Source: Achromobacter kerstersii
GTDB lineage: Bacteria; Pseudomonadota; Gammaproteobacteria; Burkholderiales; Burkholderiaceae_B
Length of the DNA: 64,000 nucleotides
Assembly: GCF_902859595.1 (NCBI RefSeq)
Contig: NZ_CADIJQ010000018.1
Span: 1-64,000, forward strand
Direction of reading: 5' to 3'
Part shown: positions 9,540-18,276 of the stretch, piece after piece
Numbering within the stretch: position 1 is the first letter of the stretch
Layout of the letters: each line of letters starts with the position of its first letter
Made by a program: the position numbers and the translations under genes
Notes under the pieces: generated by a model
The model's database searches: none
Seen by the model: the letters and a program-made list of their open reading frames with translations, nothing else
What the model was told of the DNA's origin: nothing

Positions 9540-9773
9540 TTACGACTTTGACGTGGCGGACCTTGCGCGACTTTCCGCGTCTTGCAAAATGCTTTCGGCC
9601 TTGGCATCCCGGTCAGTCTGCAATAACCAGCGAAGGGCGCGCGAGCGATCAAGCGGCCATGCGTGTGTTGGGGGCAAATTGAGCGCGGCCTGCCAAGCTT
9701 CTTCGGCAGAGCAAAACACCAATACCCTGTCAAGTGTACCCATGGAAAATGTTCCTAGATAGTACATTTTCAT
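9540..9773 (-). CDS. Small protein of unknown function, 77 residues
   Basis: I do not recognise this protein. It begins MKMYYLGTFSMGTLDRVLVF and then SAEEAWQAALNL, and is rich in Ala, Arg and Asp at the end. I chose the ATG at 9773 because GGAGG lies 6 nt upstream, although the frame opens further back and overlaps the stop of the winged-helix gene at 9812. It lies directly downstream of that regulator on the same strand, so the two probably form an operon. Confidence 0.55.
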   Translation of the reverse strand: MKMYYLGTFSMGTLDRVLVFCSAEEAWQAALNLPPTHAWPLDRSRALRWLLQTDRDAKAESILQDAESRARSATSKS

Positions 9774-9811
9774 TTTATTCCTCCGAATGACATTTCGTCT
9801 CTTCCGATCTG

Positions 9812-10315
9812 TCACTCCGGCGTGAAAATATACCCCACGCCACGTACAGGCTGGACGGGAAATACTCCGTAAGCTCTATTAATTTTAGTTTTAAGGCGGC
9901 TGACAAGTACACGTATTGAGGGTTTGCCTAATTCCTTCTTGCTTTTGTGAGCTCCCCCGTTCTCTAATGCACGCGTCAACTCGTCATAACTGACTACATC
10001 CTCGGCGCGCCGTATTAGTGCATCAGCAATTAGCAGTTCGCCGAATGTCAACGAGACGAAACCTCCATGAGGACAGCGCAATCGGCTTCGATTCAAATCC
10101 ACAGCCCAATCATTGTCGGTCCGAATGCCGTTCAGTTCGCACGTTTCATCGAATTCTCTTATCAAGTTGTCGATCAGGGTAATCGCTTCACGCACTGCGG
10201 TGAGCAACGGTCTTATATTCTTAAAAAATTCAATGTTGTTATCCACGTCTATGATGCTCAAAGGTAGACGCTCCAGCACGTGGAAGCAAGGGCATTTAAA
10301 GATATTGAGAGTCAA
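9812..10315 (-). CDS. Winged-helix (OmpR/PhoB-type) DNA-binding protein without receiver
   Basis: A protein of up to 167 residues whose C-terminal 100 residues form an OmpR-type winged helix: LTFGELLIADALIRRAED, VVSYDELTRAL, SIRVLVSRLKTKI and PVQPVRGVGYIF (recognition helix, then wing hairpin ending in GVGY). The N-terminal 70 residues lack the receiver acidic residues, so it is not phosphorylated by the classical mechanism. The open frame starts with TTG at 10315. No good ribosome-binding site is seen, so a shorter start is possible. It is probably a transcription regulator co-transcribed with the small gene at 9540. Confidence 0.65.
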   Translation of the reverse strand: MTLNIFKCPCFHVLERLPLSIIDVDNNIEFFKNIRPLLTAVREAITLIDNLIREFDETCELNGIRTDNDWAVDLNRSRLRCPHGGFVSLTFGELLIADALIRRAEDVVSYDELTRALENGGAHKSKKELGKPSIRVLVSRLKTKINRAYGVFPVQPVRGVGYIFTPE

Positions 10316-10642
10316 TCACTGTAACGTAATCGGGCACCCTATCGCTCTCTGCTGTTAATCTACTCTTACTAAGGAAAATTTGGAAGAGCATGACAGTTGC
10401 TCGTCGCTCGGTCTGCACTAGAGAAGTCGGGCGTGATTTCGCAATGGGGACGTTGGTCGCAAATCTTTTGCGGAAAACTTGATGTTGCAGGGGGCACTGG
10501 TGAATTAGCTGTTGTATTCGCGCCACCCTCCGGTAATCCCATGTTTTTAGCAGTTGTGGACTTAGGCAGCGATTACGGTCGTATCGGCGTCTGCACGCAA
10601 GGGAAACAGATTCGCCATTGCACTGGCCATAACAGTTGCTGC
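10316..10642. other. Intergenic, nothing recognised
   Basis: About 330 bp between the winged-helix gene start and the end of the DUF2243 gene. No homology, repeat or strong hairpin was noted. Confidence 0.4.
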
Positions 10643-11170
10643 TCACAGTCCGAAATAGGTTTTGCGGCGCATTTGGCCATCGTGCGGCGGCCTCCTGTGA
10701 ATGCGCGTCCACCAGGCGTAGAGGAGCGGGACTATGCCAAAGACCGCCACCCAGGCGATGTCCCAGATCATGGGATTATCGGCGTCCATCTTGACCCGAT
10801 GGATGCCCGTAATCCAATGCGACATCACCGCATCTATGATGTGCCAAACTCCAAAACCTATCCAGAAAAGCGCCGAGGGTGGTCGCGCGTCGGAAGAGGC
10901 CGAGACGAACCGGGCACGGCACAGTTCGATTAGTCCCAGAGTGGCGATGACGTACATGAAGGCGTGGAACGCGCCATCTGCCGCGATCTGTGCGGTCAAC
11001 GACCCAAGAAGCGCGCCCGTCTGGATACCGGACAGCAGGTGATGCCATTGCAGTATCTGATGCAGAAGGATACCGTCGAAGAAGCCCCCCATTGCGAATC
11101 CTAAGAGAAAGCTGGCGCGTCGCAGCCGGCGCGACGTAGCCAGATCGCGGAAAGGTCGGATGGTTTCCAT
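10643..11170 (-). CDS. DUF2243 integral membrane protein
   Basis: A 175-residue inner-membrane protein with four to five hydrophobic helices. The block RRASFLLGFAMGGFFDGILL and LHQILQWHHLLS is diagnostic for DUF2243, and FGVWHIIDAVMSHWITGIHR is the conserved second half, rich in His and Trp. The start ATG at 11170 has AAGGA upstream. The family has no assigned function. The gene directly follows an ABC exporter, whose open frame runs into it across a C8A7 tract, so the two may be co-expressed. Confidence 0.8.
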   Translation of the reverse strand: METIRPFRDLATSRRLRRASFLLGFAMGGFFDGILLHQILQWHHLLSGIQTGALLGSLTAQIAADGAFHAFMYVIATLGLIELCRARFVSASSDARPPSALFWIGFGVWHIIDAVMSHWITGIHRVKMDADNPMIWDIAWVAVFGIVPLLYAWWTRIHRRPPHDGQMRRKTYFGL

Positions 11171-13076
11171 TTTTGAGTCCTTGGCGTCGGCTGTCCGCGT
11201 GAAATTTTTTTGGGGGGGGCGTCGCATGTCTAGCATTTGACATGCCTGGCGGTAGCGAGACGTCCGTTGAGACCAGCCGGTCAGGCAGGTACCGGAATGG
11301 TTTGCCGATTTCTTGGCCTGCGGGGCCGCCGTTATCGACCTGCAGATCCCACAGAGCGCGCAACGGGCCGCGCGCCAAAAGCAGTTCATCCAGGGACCCA
11401 TCCTCGACAATGCGGCCCGCGTCTACGACCACGATCCGGTCGTAGCGCGCGAGAGAGGATAAACGATGTGCCACCGCAATAACGGTCCGGCTGCTCATCA
11501 ATTCTGCCAGGGCTTCTTTAATGAGTTGCTCCGAGTAGCTGTCAAGCGCGGACGTCGCTTCGTCAAGCAGCAGAATGGGCGCACCCTTCAAAAAGGCGCG
11601 GGCAATGCCGATGCGCTGGCGCTCGCCGCCAGACAGCAGCGCGCCGCGCTCGCCCACGAGCGTTGCGTAGCCCTGGGGTAGGCGTCGGACGAACGGTTCG
11701 CAGTGCGCTTGGCGTGCTGCGGCAATCACCTCCTCCTCGGAGGCCTCGGCTCTTCCGTCGCGGATATTCTCCATGATGGTGCGGCGAAACAGGCTCACGT
11801 CCTGTGGCACAACCGAGATAGCCTGCTTCAGGCTATCCAAGGTGACCTCGCGGATGTCCTGGCCGCCGACAAGAATGCGGCCCTGCTGCGGTTCGTCGGA
11901 GCGCTGCAGAAGAGACAGCAGCGTTGATTTTCCCGCGCCAGACGCGCCTACCAAGCCCACCTTCTGCCCCGGCGCGATGGACAGCGTGATGCCGCGCAAC
12001 GCATGGCAGCCGACCGGGTAGGTGTAGTGCGCGTCGCCAAAGACGATGGCCCCCGCGGGGTGGTGCAGCGGCTGCGCACTTTGTACGTCGGGGACTGCAT
12101 GCGACCGGCACACCAGCCGAAGCACTTCAGCGATGATGCCAAACTGCTGGGCAGTGCTGACCAAAGCCAGCGCCAGGTCGCGCGAGCCGTGCAGGATGCG
12201 GAACGTCAGGGCACTGACGACCACCACGTCGCCCGGACTGGCGCGGCCCATTTCCCACGCCCGGAGCACCCAGAGCAGCATTGCGCCGGCCACAAGCCAC
12301 AGGCAGGCGTCATGGATGACGCGCGCTTTCTCTACATACATCCAGCTACGCCGCTGGGCGCGGGCCTCTTCTCCCAATGCTTTTTCCAGCCGTGCGCGTT
12401 CGCGCGCCTGGGCGGAGAATGCTTGGACGGCCCAGATGTTGGAAATGGCGTCCACAATCTCACCTCCGACGTGCGCGGCTTGTTCGCCGTACTGCTGGTG
12501 GAGGGTGCGCCCGCGAGCGCCGAAAGAGATGATGACCCCGGCCAGCACCAGGACGAAGCAGAGCAGCGCGCCGGCCATGCGCCAATCCACCGTACCGAGC
12601 ACCACAGCGGCGCCCAGGAAGTCTACGCAAGGCGGCACAATGCTCCAGACCATCGCGCCATAGATTGCGCCGGCGGCGCTAGCGGTCGACGAAATGCGGT
12701 TTGCGAGCGCGCCGGAGTGATGCTGGCGGAAATACCGGGTGGAGTGGTGGCTCAGGTGATTAAACTCCTCGACCCGGAGCGCCGCGCAAGCCGCGACGAT
12801 GTTGCGACAGCCAAGCCAGCCACCACAGCGCCACAAGGCGGCTTCGACCGCGATCAGTCCTAGGAACAGCGCCAGACCCCACCATATGTGGAATGACGCG
12901 CGCGCGCCCAACGCCATGGCGTCGACGATCAGCTTCATGGCGTACTGGACGGCGACCGAGCAGATGCCGGCCAGCACGACGATCAGTCCCATCAAACCGA
13001 ACGCCCACGGCCGCTGGCGTAAGTAGCGCCACAGGAAGGCCGCGGGTTGGGCGGGCATATTGGGCAAGTCGCGCAT
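10776..13076 (-). CDS. ABC exporter, fused membrane and ATPase domains
   Basis: Inner-membrane half-transporter, probably a homodimeric exporter. Residues about 1-320 hold six transmembrane helices (for example PWAFGLMGLIVVLAGICSVA). The ATPase domain (about 335-580) has Walker A GASGAGKST, Q-loop VPQDVSLF, signature LSGGERQRIGIARA, Walker B ILLLDEATSALD and the H-loop AVAHRL. Family members are about 600 residues. Here the frame stays open to 766 codons, reading through the DUF2243 gene in another frame after a C8A7 tract (11205-11219). A one-base slip there would end the protein at 11101 or fuse it to DUF2243. The start overlaps the end of the glycosidase gene region, which suggests one operon with 13080-16617. 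The substrate is unknown. Confidence 0.8.
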   Translation of the reverse strand: MRDLPNMPAQPAAFLWRYLRQRPWAFGLMGLIVVLAGICSVAVQYAMKLIVDAMALGARASFHIWWGLALFLGLIAVEAALWRCGGWLGCRNIVAACAALRVEEFNHLSHHSTRYFRQHHSGALANRISSTASAAGAIYGAMVWSIVPPCVDFLGAAVVLGTVDWRMAGALLCFVLVLAGVIISFGARGRTLHQQYGEQAAHVGGEIVDAISNIWAVQAFSAQARERARLEKALGEEARAQRRSWMYVEKARVIHDACLWLVAGAMLLWVLRAWEMGRASPGDVVVVSALTFRILHGSRDLALALVSTAQQFGIIAEVLRLVCRSHAVPDVQSAQPLHHPAGAIVFGDAHYTYPVGCHALRGITLSIAPGQKVGLVGASGAGKSTLLSLLQRSDEPQQGRILVGGQDIREVTLDSLKQAISVVPQDVSLFRRTIMENIRDGRAEASEEEVIAAARQAHCEPFVRRLPQGYATLVGERGALLSGGERQRIGIARAFLKGAPILLLDEATSALDSYSEQLIKEALAELMSSRTVIAVAHRLSSLARYDRIVVVDAGRIVEDGSLDELLLARGPLRALWDLQVDNGGPAGQEIGKPFRYLPDRLVSTDVSLPPGMSNARHATPPPKKFHADSRRQGLKNGNHPTFPRSGYVAPAATRQLSLRIRNGGLLRRYPSASDTAMASPAVRYPDGRASWVVDRTDRGRWRVPRLHVRHRHSGTNRTVPCPVRLGLFRRATTLGAFLDRFWSLAHHRCGDVALDYGHPSGQDGRR
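11205..11219 (-). repeat. C8A7 homopolymer tract at the ABC/DUF2243 junction
   Basis: On the coding strand eight C are followed by seven A within the open ABC frame, 35 bp before the DUF2243 start. In the ABC frame the codons CCA AAA, preceded by C, form a CCCAAAA heptamer of the X-XXY-YYZ type. The tract could cause replication slippage, ribosomal frameshifting or a sequencing error. Confidence 0.6.
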
Positions 13077-13079
13077 GGC

Positions 13080-14225
13080 TCATTCTTCGGCGGGCGCTGT
13101 GGCGGGCGCTGGAAGCAGACCGGCGGGACCGCAGCCCGCGCGCGCCGCGTGGACACGCAATTCGATCTCCAGCGGCGCGTACACGCTGCGCCGCCCTTGC
13201 GGCGACGGCGCGCTCAGCAGCCCCGTGGGGCAGTGGCGGTCATCTCCCCAGCCGGGATAGTCAGTGACGGGATAGAGACAAATTCCGGCCACATCGACAC
13301 CTTGCGCCCGCGCCTGGGCGACCTGGTCGCCGACGTAGCGGATCCAGCGCACACGGTCCTGACCTTCCGCGCCGGTCTCGGCGATGAACAGGGGCTTGCC
13401 ATAGCGGTGCGCGCAGCCTTGCAGAAGTCGCGCGAGCGGCGCGTACTGCGCGTGGTCCCAGTGCAGTGGGGGCCCTCGGTGCCACCACTGGTTATGCGGG
13501 TAGTAGTTCAGGCCTACAATGTTCACATACCGCCCGTCTCCACCCAGGTCCGGATGCGCGTGGCCGCAAATCATGTCCAGCGCCTCGAATTGCGCGTCGC
13601 TTGCGGCCGCCGCCTCTGCGGCGTCTCCGGGTCGCGCGGGCCGGATGGCGATCAAGGGTTCAGCACAGATCAGGCGTGCGCCGGGATCCGCCTCCAGAAT
13701 CGCGTCACTAGCCTGGATCGCCGCCCGCGCGAGTTGGCGCTTCAGTTCAGCGCCCCGGCCTACGGTGCCGGGACCAAAGTGCGCCAAGTCGCCACCCGCC
13801 CAGCTCCAGTACGAGATTTCATTCATAGGGCAGTACCAGGACGGTATGTCCGTTTCCCCGGCAATCAAGCGGACCGCGGCGGCGGCATATCGCGCGAATG
13901 CTTCGGGAAAGGAGGGGGACCAGATGTCGAGCCAGGACGGCCAGCCGTAGTGGCACAAGTCCCAGATCACTTCGACGCCGCTATCGCGCGACGCCCGAAT
14001 CATGGGCAGCAACGATGACCAGTCACAGGTGTTTGCCGCAGGACAGACGAGGTGCCACCGCACCCCGTCCCGCGCCGTGCGCAGCCCAAGCGCGGCGATG
14101 GCCGCGTAGTCCTCGCTTGCCCATTTCGCATGCCCCGTCGACGCCAGCAAATCCAACTGGCGGCCGTCGGGAAATCGATGGCAGGAGCACTCAAATCCCG
14201 CCTGCATGAAGCTCTGGAATCCCAT
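13080..14225 (-). CDS. GH1-like glycoside hydrolase (clan GH-A)
   Basis: A 381-residue putative retaining glycosidase. Clan GH-A landmarks are present: the acid/base Glu in CPMNEISYWSW (about residue 150) and the nucleophile Glu in LFIAETGAEG near residue 290, with WDLCHYGWPSWLD at the end of an early barrel strand. It is shorter than classical 450-residue GH1 enzymes and has no signal peptide, so a cytoplasmic substrate is likely. It lies 8 bp downstream of the glycosyltransferase/mutase fusion and next to the ABC exporter, which suggests a small operon that makes or remodels a glycan or glycoside. Confidence 0.75.
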   Translation of the reverse strand: MGFQSFMQAGFECSCHRFPDGRQLDLLASTGHAKWASEDYAAIAALGLRTARDGVRWHLVCPAANTCDWSSLLPMIRASRDSGVEVIWDLCHYGWPSWLDIWSPSFPEAFARYAAAAVRLIAGETDIPSWYCPMNEISYWSWAGGDLAHFGPGTVGRGAELKRQLARAAIQASDAILEADPGARLICAEPLIAIRPARPGDAAEAAAASDAQFEALDMICGHAHPDLGGDGRYVNIVGLNYYPHNQWWHRGPPLHWDHAQYAPLARLLQGCAHRYGKPLFIAETGAEGQDRVRWIRYVGDQVAQARAQGVDVAGICLYPVTDYPGWGDDRHCPTGLLSAPSPQGRRSVYAPLEIELRVHAARAGCGPAGLLPAPATAPAEE

Positions 14226-14232
14226 GGCCGGA

Positions 14233-16617
14233 TCATCCGGCGACGAGCGCGCTGGGCCGCTCTGTGTACTGGGCGGCCATCCGCTCGTAGGCGGACAAAG
14301 CCTGGGCGACGACCTGGTCCATGTTGTAGTAGCGATACGTCGCCAGGCGTCCTACGAAGTGCACGCCCTGGACTGCATCCGCGAGTTCCTGATATCGCCT
14401 GAACAGCGCCGCATTTTCGGGTCGCGGGACGGGGTAGTACGGGTCACCCTCCGCAGTGGGGTAGTCGTAGGTCACGGCTGTCTGCGAATGGCGCTGGCCG
14501 GTCAGGTGCTTGTATTCCGTGATCCTGGTAAATGGGGTGTCTTCCGACGGATAGTTCACGACGCCCACGGGTTGGTGCCACTCTTGATTGAGCGTTTCGT
14601 GCCTGAACTTGAGCGACCGGTACGGCAGCGGGCCGTAGCAGTGGTCAAAGTACTCGTCGATGGGGCCGGTATAAACCAGTACGTCATAGGTGAACGCCGA
14701 TTTTGCCTCCTCGAATTCCATGCCGAGGGCCAACGAGATGTTCGGGTGATCCAGCATGCGCTCGAACATGCGCGTGTAGCCCTTGAGCGGCATGCATTGG
14801 TAGCGGTCGGTAAAGTAGCGGTCGTCGCGCGACAGGCGCGTGGGCACCCGAGCCGCAACCGAGCGGTCCAATTGCGAGGGGTCCAGCCCCCATTGCTTGC
14901 GCGTGTAGCCCCGAAAAAACTTCTCGTAGAGGCTGCGGCCCACCTGCGCGACCACGTAGTCCTCGGCGCTGACGACGAGCGGTGTGTGCTCGGCCACAGC
15001 CTGCAGGAAGTGCTCGGCCTCGGCGGGTGTGAAGCTGCGCCCGTTCAATCGTTCCAGCGTTGTGAGGTTGATGGGCATTGGAACAAGCGCGCCATCTGTC
15101 TGGGCCAGCACCCGATGTTCGTAGGGACGCCATTCGGTGAAGCGGGAAAGATACTGCAAAACCTTCTCGGAGTTCGTGTGAAAGATATGTGGCCCGTAAC
15201 GATGCACAAGCAACCCGGCTTCGTTGTAGAAGTCGTACGCGTTGCCCGCGATGTGCGGACGGCGATCCACCACCATGACGCGCTTGCCGCTGCCTTGGGC
15301 CAGTCTTTCCGCTACCACGCTGCCCGCATAGCCAGCCCCGACGATGAGGCAGTCGTAATGAAGTGGCGCGGGCCTGCACGGCAGCGGACGGTGGGCGGGT
15401 GCTTCCGGCGGGGGCCGATTGTCCTGGGTGGAGCTTCTCCATGTGCGGTTCATGGCGTCGCAGATGCCTTCCCAGCTGTGGTCCCACGACATACCCGACA
15501 GCGCCCGATCGGCGTGCTCGGCAAGCGCGTCGAGATCCTTCGCGGACAGCAGCGCACGCGAAATCGCCTCGACAAAGGCCGGCGCGTCCGACGCGATGTG
15601 AACGATGGGACATTGACCGTAGGTGCTTACGACGTCCGCGATGGGGGTCGAGACGACGGGCTTGCCCGCCGCCAAATATTCAGGTGTCTTGGTAGGGCTG
15701 ATGTAGCGCGTGGAGTCGTTAAGCGCGAAAGGCATCAGCGCAACATCCCAGCCCGCCAGATAATCGGGCAACTGATCGTAGCCGCGAGCCCCCAGGTAAT
15801 GGATGTTGCACGCCTGTGGCAATGTTGCAGGATCAATCTTGACGACCGGCCCAACCGGGACGAAATGCCAATCGGGTCGCAGCGACGCTGCTTCGGCCAA
15901 CAGGTCGATGTCGAAGCGCTCGTCTACCACGCCGTAAAAGCCCAGTCGCGGCGACGGGATTGACAGCAAGTCGGCAGGAATGCGTGCGGCAGTCCTTGCG
16001 CGAGAAAAATGTGCTTTGTCCACGCTGCTGGGGAACGCATGCACGTTCGGATGCAGCTTGCGCTTTGCCTCATACAGGCTGTGGCCGCCCGTGAAAACCA
16101 CGTCTGCGCGGGCGAGGAGCTGTCGTTCCAGTGCGATAAGTTCTGGCGGCGCGCCGCGGAATGCAGAGAGTTCGTCCATGCAGTCGTACACCACCAGGGC
16201 GGCCTCTATGTCTTCGGCGTAGGGCAAGCTCATGGGAGTGTAATACCAGACTACGGGTGCGGCGAGGTCATTGGCGTGGACCCATTCCTTCAGCAACCGG
16301 CGCAGGTCTTGGACAGCGGTCTGGCGCGCCACGTGAGGCGTTATGACGATGACGCCGTTAGTGGAATTCGACTTCAGCCAGCCATCGTGCGCGTCCTCTT
16401 CCCAGACGGGCTCTTCGATGTAGTAAACCGCATGGGACTGTGCGAAGCGCGTCATCAAGTGATGTGGCCGCTGGTAAACAAAATTCCAGCGCAAATGGGA
16501 AAAGCACAGTAGCGCGGGGCGCTCGCGCGACAGCCATGCACTCCCCGCGTATAACTCTGGAGCGGCGTACGGGCGAGCGGGGGGAGTGTCGCCATTCGGT
16601 GATTCGATGATACCCAT
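14233..16617 (-). CDS. Glycosyltransferase fused to UDP-galactopyranose mutase
   Basis: A 794-residue two-domain enzyme. Residues about 20-395 are a GT-B glycosyltransferase (FVYQRPHHLMTRFAQSHAVY, RLGFYGVVDERFD, SPTKTPEYLAAGKPVVSTPI). Residues about 415-780 are UDP-galactopyranose mutase, which interconverts UDP-Galp and UDP-Galf: FAD-binding CLIVGAGYAGSVVAERLA, HRYGPHIFHTN, FFRGYTRKQWG, MPLKGYTRMFE and VHFVGRLATYRYYNMDQV. Arg and Tyr residues typical of mutase substrate binding are visible. The ATG at 16617 has GGAG upstream. Fusion implies that the galactofuranose donor is made and used by one protein. UDP-galactose must come from elsewhere, because the galU next door is broken. Confidence 0.88.
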   Translation of the reverse strand: MGIIESPNGDTPPARPYAAPELYAGSAWLSRERPALLCFSHLRWNFVYQRPHHLMTRFAQSHAVYYIEEPVWEEDAHDGWLKSNSTNGVIVITPHVARQTAVQDLRRLLKEWVHANDLAAPVVWYYTPMSLPYAEDIEAALVVYDCMDELSAFRGAPPELIALERQLLARADVVFTGGHSLYEAKRKLHPNVHAFPSSVDKAHFSRARTAARIPADLLSIPSPRLGFYGVVDERFDIDLLAEAASLRPDWHFVPVGPVVKIDPATLPQACNIHYLGARGYDQLPDYLAGWDVALMPFALNDSTRYISPTKTPEYLAAGKPVVSTPIADVVSTYGQCPIVHIASDAPAFVEAISRALLSAKDLDALAEHADRALSGMSWDHSWEGICDAMNRTWRSSTQDNRPPPEAPAHRPLPCRPAPLHYDCLIVGAGYAGSVVAERLAQGSGKRVMVVDRRPHIAGNAYDFYNEAGLLVHRYGPHIFHTNSEKVLQYLSRFTEWRPYEHRVLAQTDGALVPMPINLTTLERLNGRSFTPAEAEHFLQAVAEHTPLVVSAEDYVVAQVGRSLYEKFFRGYTRKQWGLDPSQLDRSVAARVPTRLSRDDRYFTDRYQCMPLKGYTRMFERMLDHPNISLALGMEFEEAKSAFTYDVLVYTGPIDEYFDHCYGPLPYRSLKFRHETLNQEWHQPVGVVNYPSEDTPFTRITEYKHLTGQRHSQTAVTYDYPTAEGDPYYPVPRPENAALFRRYQELADAVQGVHFVGRLATYRYYNMDQVVAQALSAYERMAAQYTERPSALVAG

Positions 16618-16698
16618 GGGGACTCCAAATGACGGGTTACGATCAACCTGCGTCTTCGCAAGCAGCGTGCCAAGGACGCCGCGAAGTACCTCTGCATC

Positions 16699-16926
16699 TC
16701 ATTCCTTTCCCCAAACCGATTCCCGCCGGTATGCTTCGGCGCGGGCCAGGGTCCGGTAGAAGGCCGCACCCACATTAATAAAGCTATCGATCTCGCCCTG
16801 GGACAATTTGCCACTCGAGAAGGCCAGGCAGTTGGCAAACTCGCCAAGCACATCTGCCCAGTCATCGAAGCGACTAGACCTTGCAGGCCGGGAGAGCATT
16901 TGGGCGAGGAGATCCTCGCGTTCCAT
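16699..16926 (-). CDS. Small acidic protein of unknown function
   Basis: A 75-residue protein that I do not recognise, beginning MEREDLLAQMLSRP and containing FDDWADVLGEFANCLAFSSG and INVGAAFYRTLARAEAY, probably all-helical. I chose ATG 16926 because an AGGTG ribosome-binding site lies 7 nt upstream. The frame also allows a GTG at 16935. It lies 81 bp upstream of the glycosyltransferase/mutase gene on the same strand and may be its first operon gene. Confidence 0.5.
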   Translation of the reverse strand: MEREDLLAQMLSRPARSSRFDDWADVLGEFANCLAFSSGKLSQGEIDSFINVGAAFYRTLARAEAYRRESVWGKE

Positions 16927-17387
16927 ATCGTTCACCTAATTAACTATCGAACCGCCATTCGCTAGCACAGGGCGTTCCCAAGTCTGATCAAACGTCCCGC
17001 TTTGGAAATGGCGCGGTGCGCGTGACGGCACGAGGACGAGATGGGTGGATAGTTCCATCGTCGACAACGACTGTGAACCACTGCCTACTCGCGCGCCGCC
17101 TACGCTTTTCGACCCCTTGGCGCGGGCCACAACCCGGACTGAGCGCATGGCCTCAGCTGCCGGAATTGGTTTGAGGGTGGAAGAATTTGGAGGATGGCAT
17201 GGTGGGGCAGGGCTAGGTTCCAGGGGAAATGCATAAACTACAAACCGCCCAGGTGGTCACCGGTCGAATTTACCGGTGATGAGCGGGGTTTATATTCGCA
17301 TTGGAGGCGATCACGCGCGTAGGTTTGGCACGTGACGTGCGTGTATATAAAGCATACAAATCTTAGGTTCTGCGCAAAGGTGATGCC
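16927..17387. other. Divergent intergenic region before galU
   Basis: About 460 bp separate the minus-strand glycan operon from the galU pseudogene. It is likely to hold divergent promoters. A short inverted repeat CACCGGTCGAATTTACCGGTG lies around 17259-17279. No gene was seen. Confidence 0.45.
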
Positions 17388-18209
17388 ATGCTTCCGATTC
17401 GTAAAGCAGTGTTCCCCGTTGCTGGGCTTGGAACGCGTTTCTACCGGCCACCAAGGCAATGCCCAAAGAAATGCTGCCTGTCGTCGACAAACCTTTGATT
17501 CAGTATGCCGTGGAGGAAGCGGTGGCGGCGGGCATCACTGAGCTTATCTTCGTGACCGGGCGCAACAAGTGCGCAATCGAAGATCACTTTGACCGCGTCC
17601 CGGAATTTGGAACGCGACCTCGAACTGAAGAACAAGCAAGCGCTCCTGGACGTGGTCCGTAATGTCATTCCGGACTCCGTGCATTGCGTATACACGCGCC
17701 AGTCTGCGCCGTTGGGCCTGGGACATGCGGTGTTGAGTGCGGCGTCCATCATCGGCAATGAGCCTTTTGCCGTGTTGCTTGCGGATGACATGATCGACGC
17801 GGAAATGCCGGTGATCGGCGAGATGATTAAAAATTGCGCGCGAATTCCACGGTAGCGTATTGGCGATCCAGCAGGAGGGCCACGAGCACACTGGCCAATA
17901 CGGAATTGTTTCCGGCGTGAATAAGGCCCATGACGTACTGCGTCTTTCTGGCATGGTAGAAAAGCCGAAGCCGGAGGACGCGCCCACCGACTTGGCCGTG
18001 GTGGGCCGCTACATTCTCGAACCAGAGATTTTTTCGCCATGCTTGAAGCTACGCAGCCAGGCGTGGGCGGCGAAATTCAGTTGACGGATGCGATTGCGGC
18101 GCTGCTGAAGGAACGTCGGGTATTCGGCTATGAGTACGAAGGTGTGCGTTATGACTGCGGCAGCAAAGAAGGGTTTTACCGGGCCACAATGGAACTTGGC
18201 CGCAAGTAG
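17388..18209 (+). pseudogene. galU: galU, UTP-glucose-1-phosphate uridylyltransferase, multiply frameshifted
   Basis: The start [18 protein letters not shown] is the nucleotidyltransferase signature, followed after a shift by [20 protein letters not shown] and [18 protein letters not shown]. Further shifts occur near 17600, 17850 and 18035. [30 protein letters not shown] and [16 protein letters not shown] follow, and the gene ends [17 protein letters not shown] at TAG 18207. All core blocks are present but in four frames, so no full enzyme can be made. It formerly supplied UDP-glucose, consistent with a glycan operon next door. Confidence 0.88.
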
Positions 18210-18276
18210 CACGGCATGAGCTGATGCTGATTGCGACGGGAACCTTGAATTCGGCGTTGCCAATCCTAAGCGCTTG

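Noticed and set aside
12003-12863. 286-codon plus-strand open frame
   Set aside because: Antisense shadow of the ABC exporter, which has all ATPase motifs.
14206-15963. 585-codon plus-strand open frame
   Set aside because: It lies antisense to the glycosyltransferase/mutase gene, shows no domain and reflects GC-rich codon bias on the other strand.
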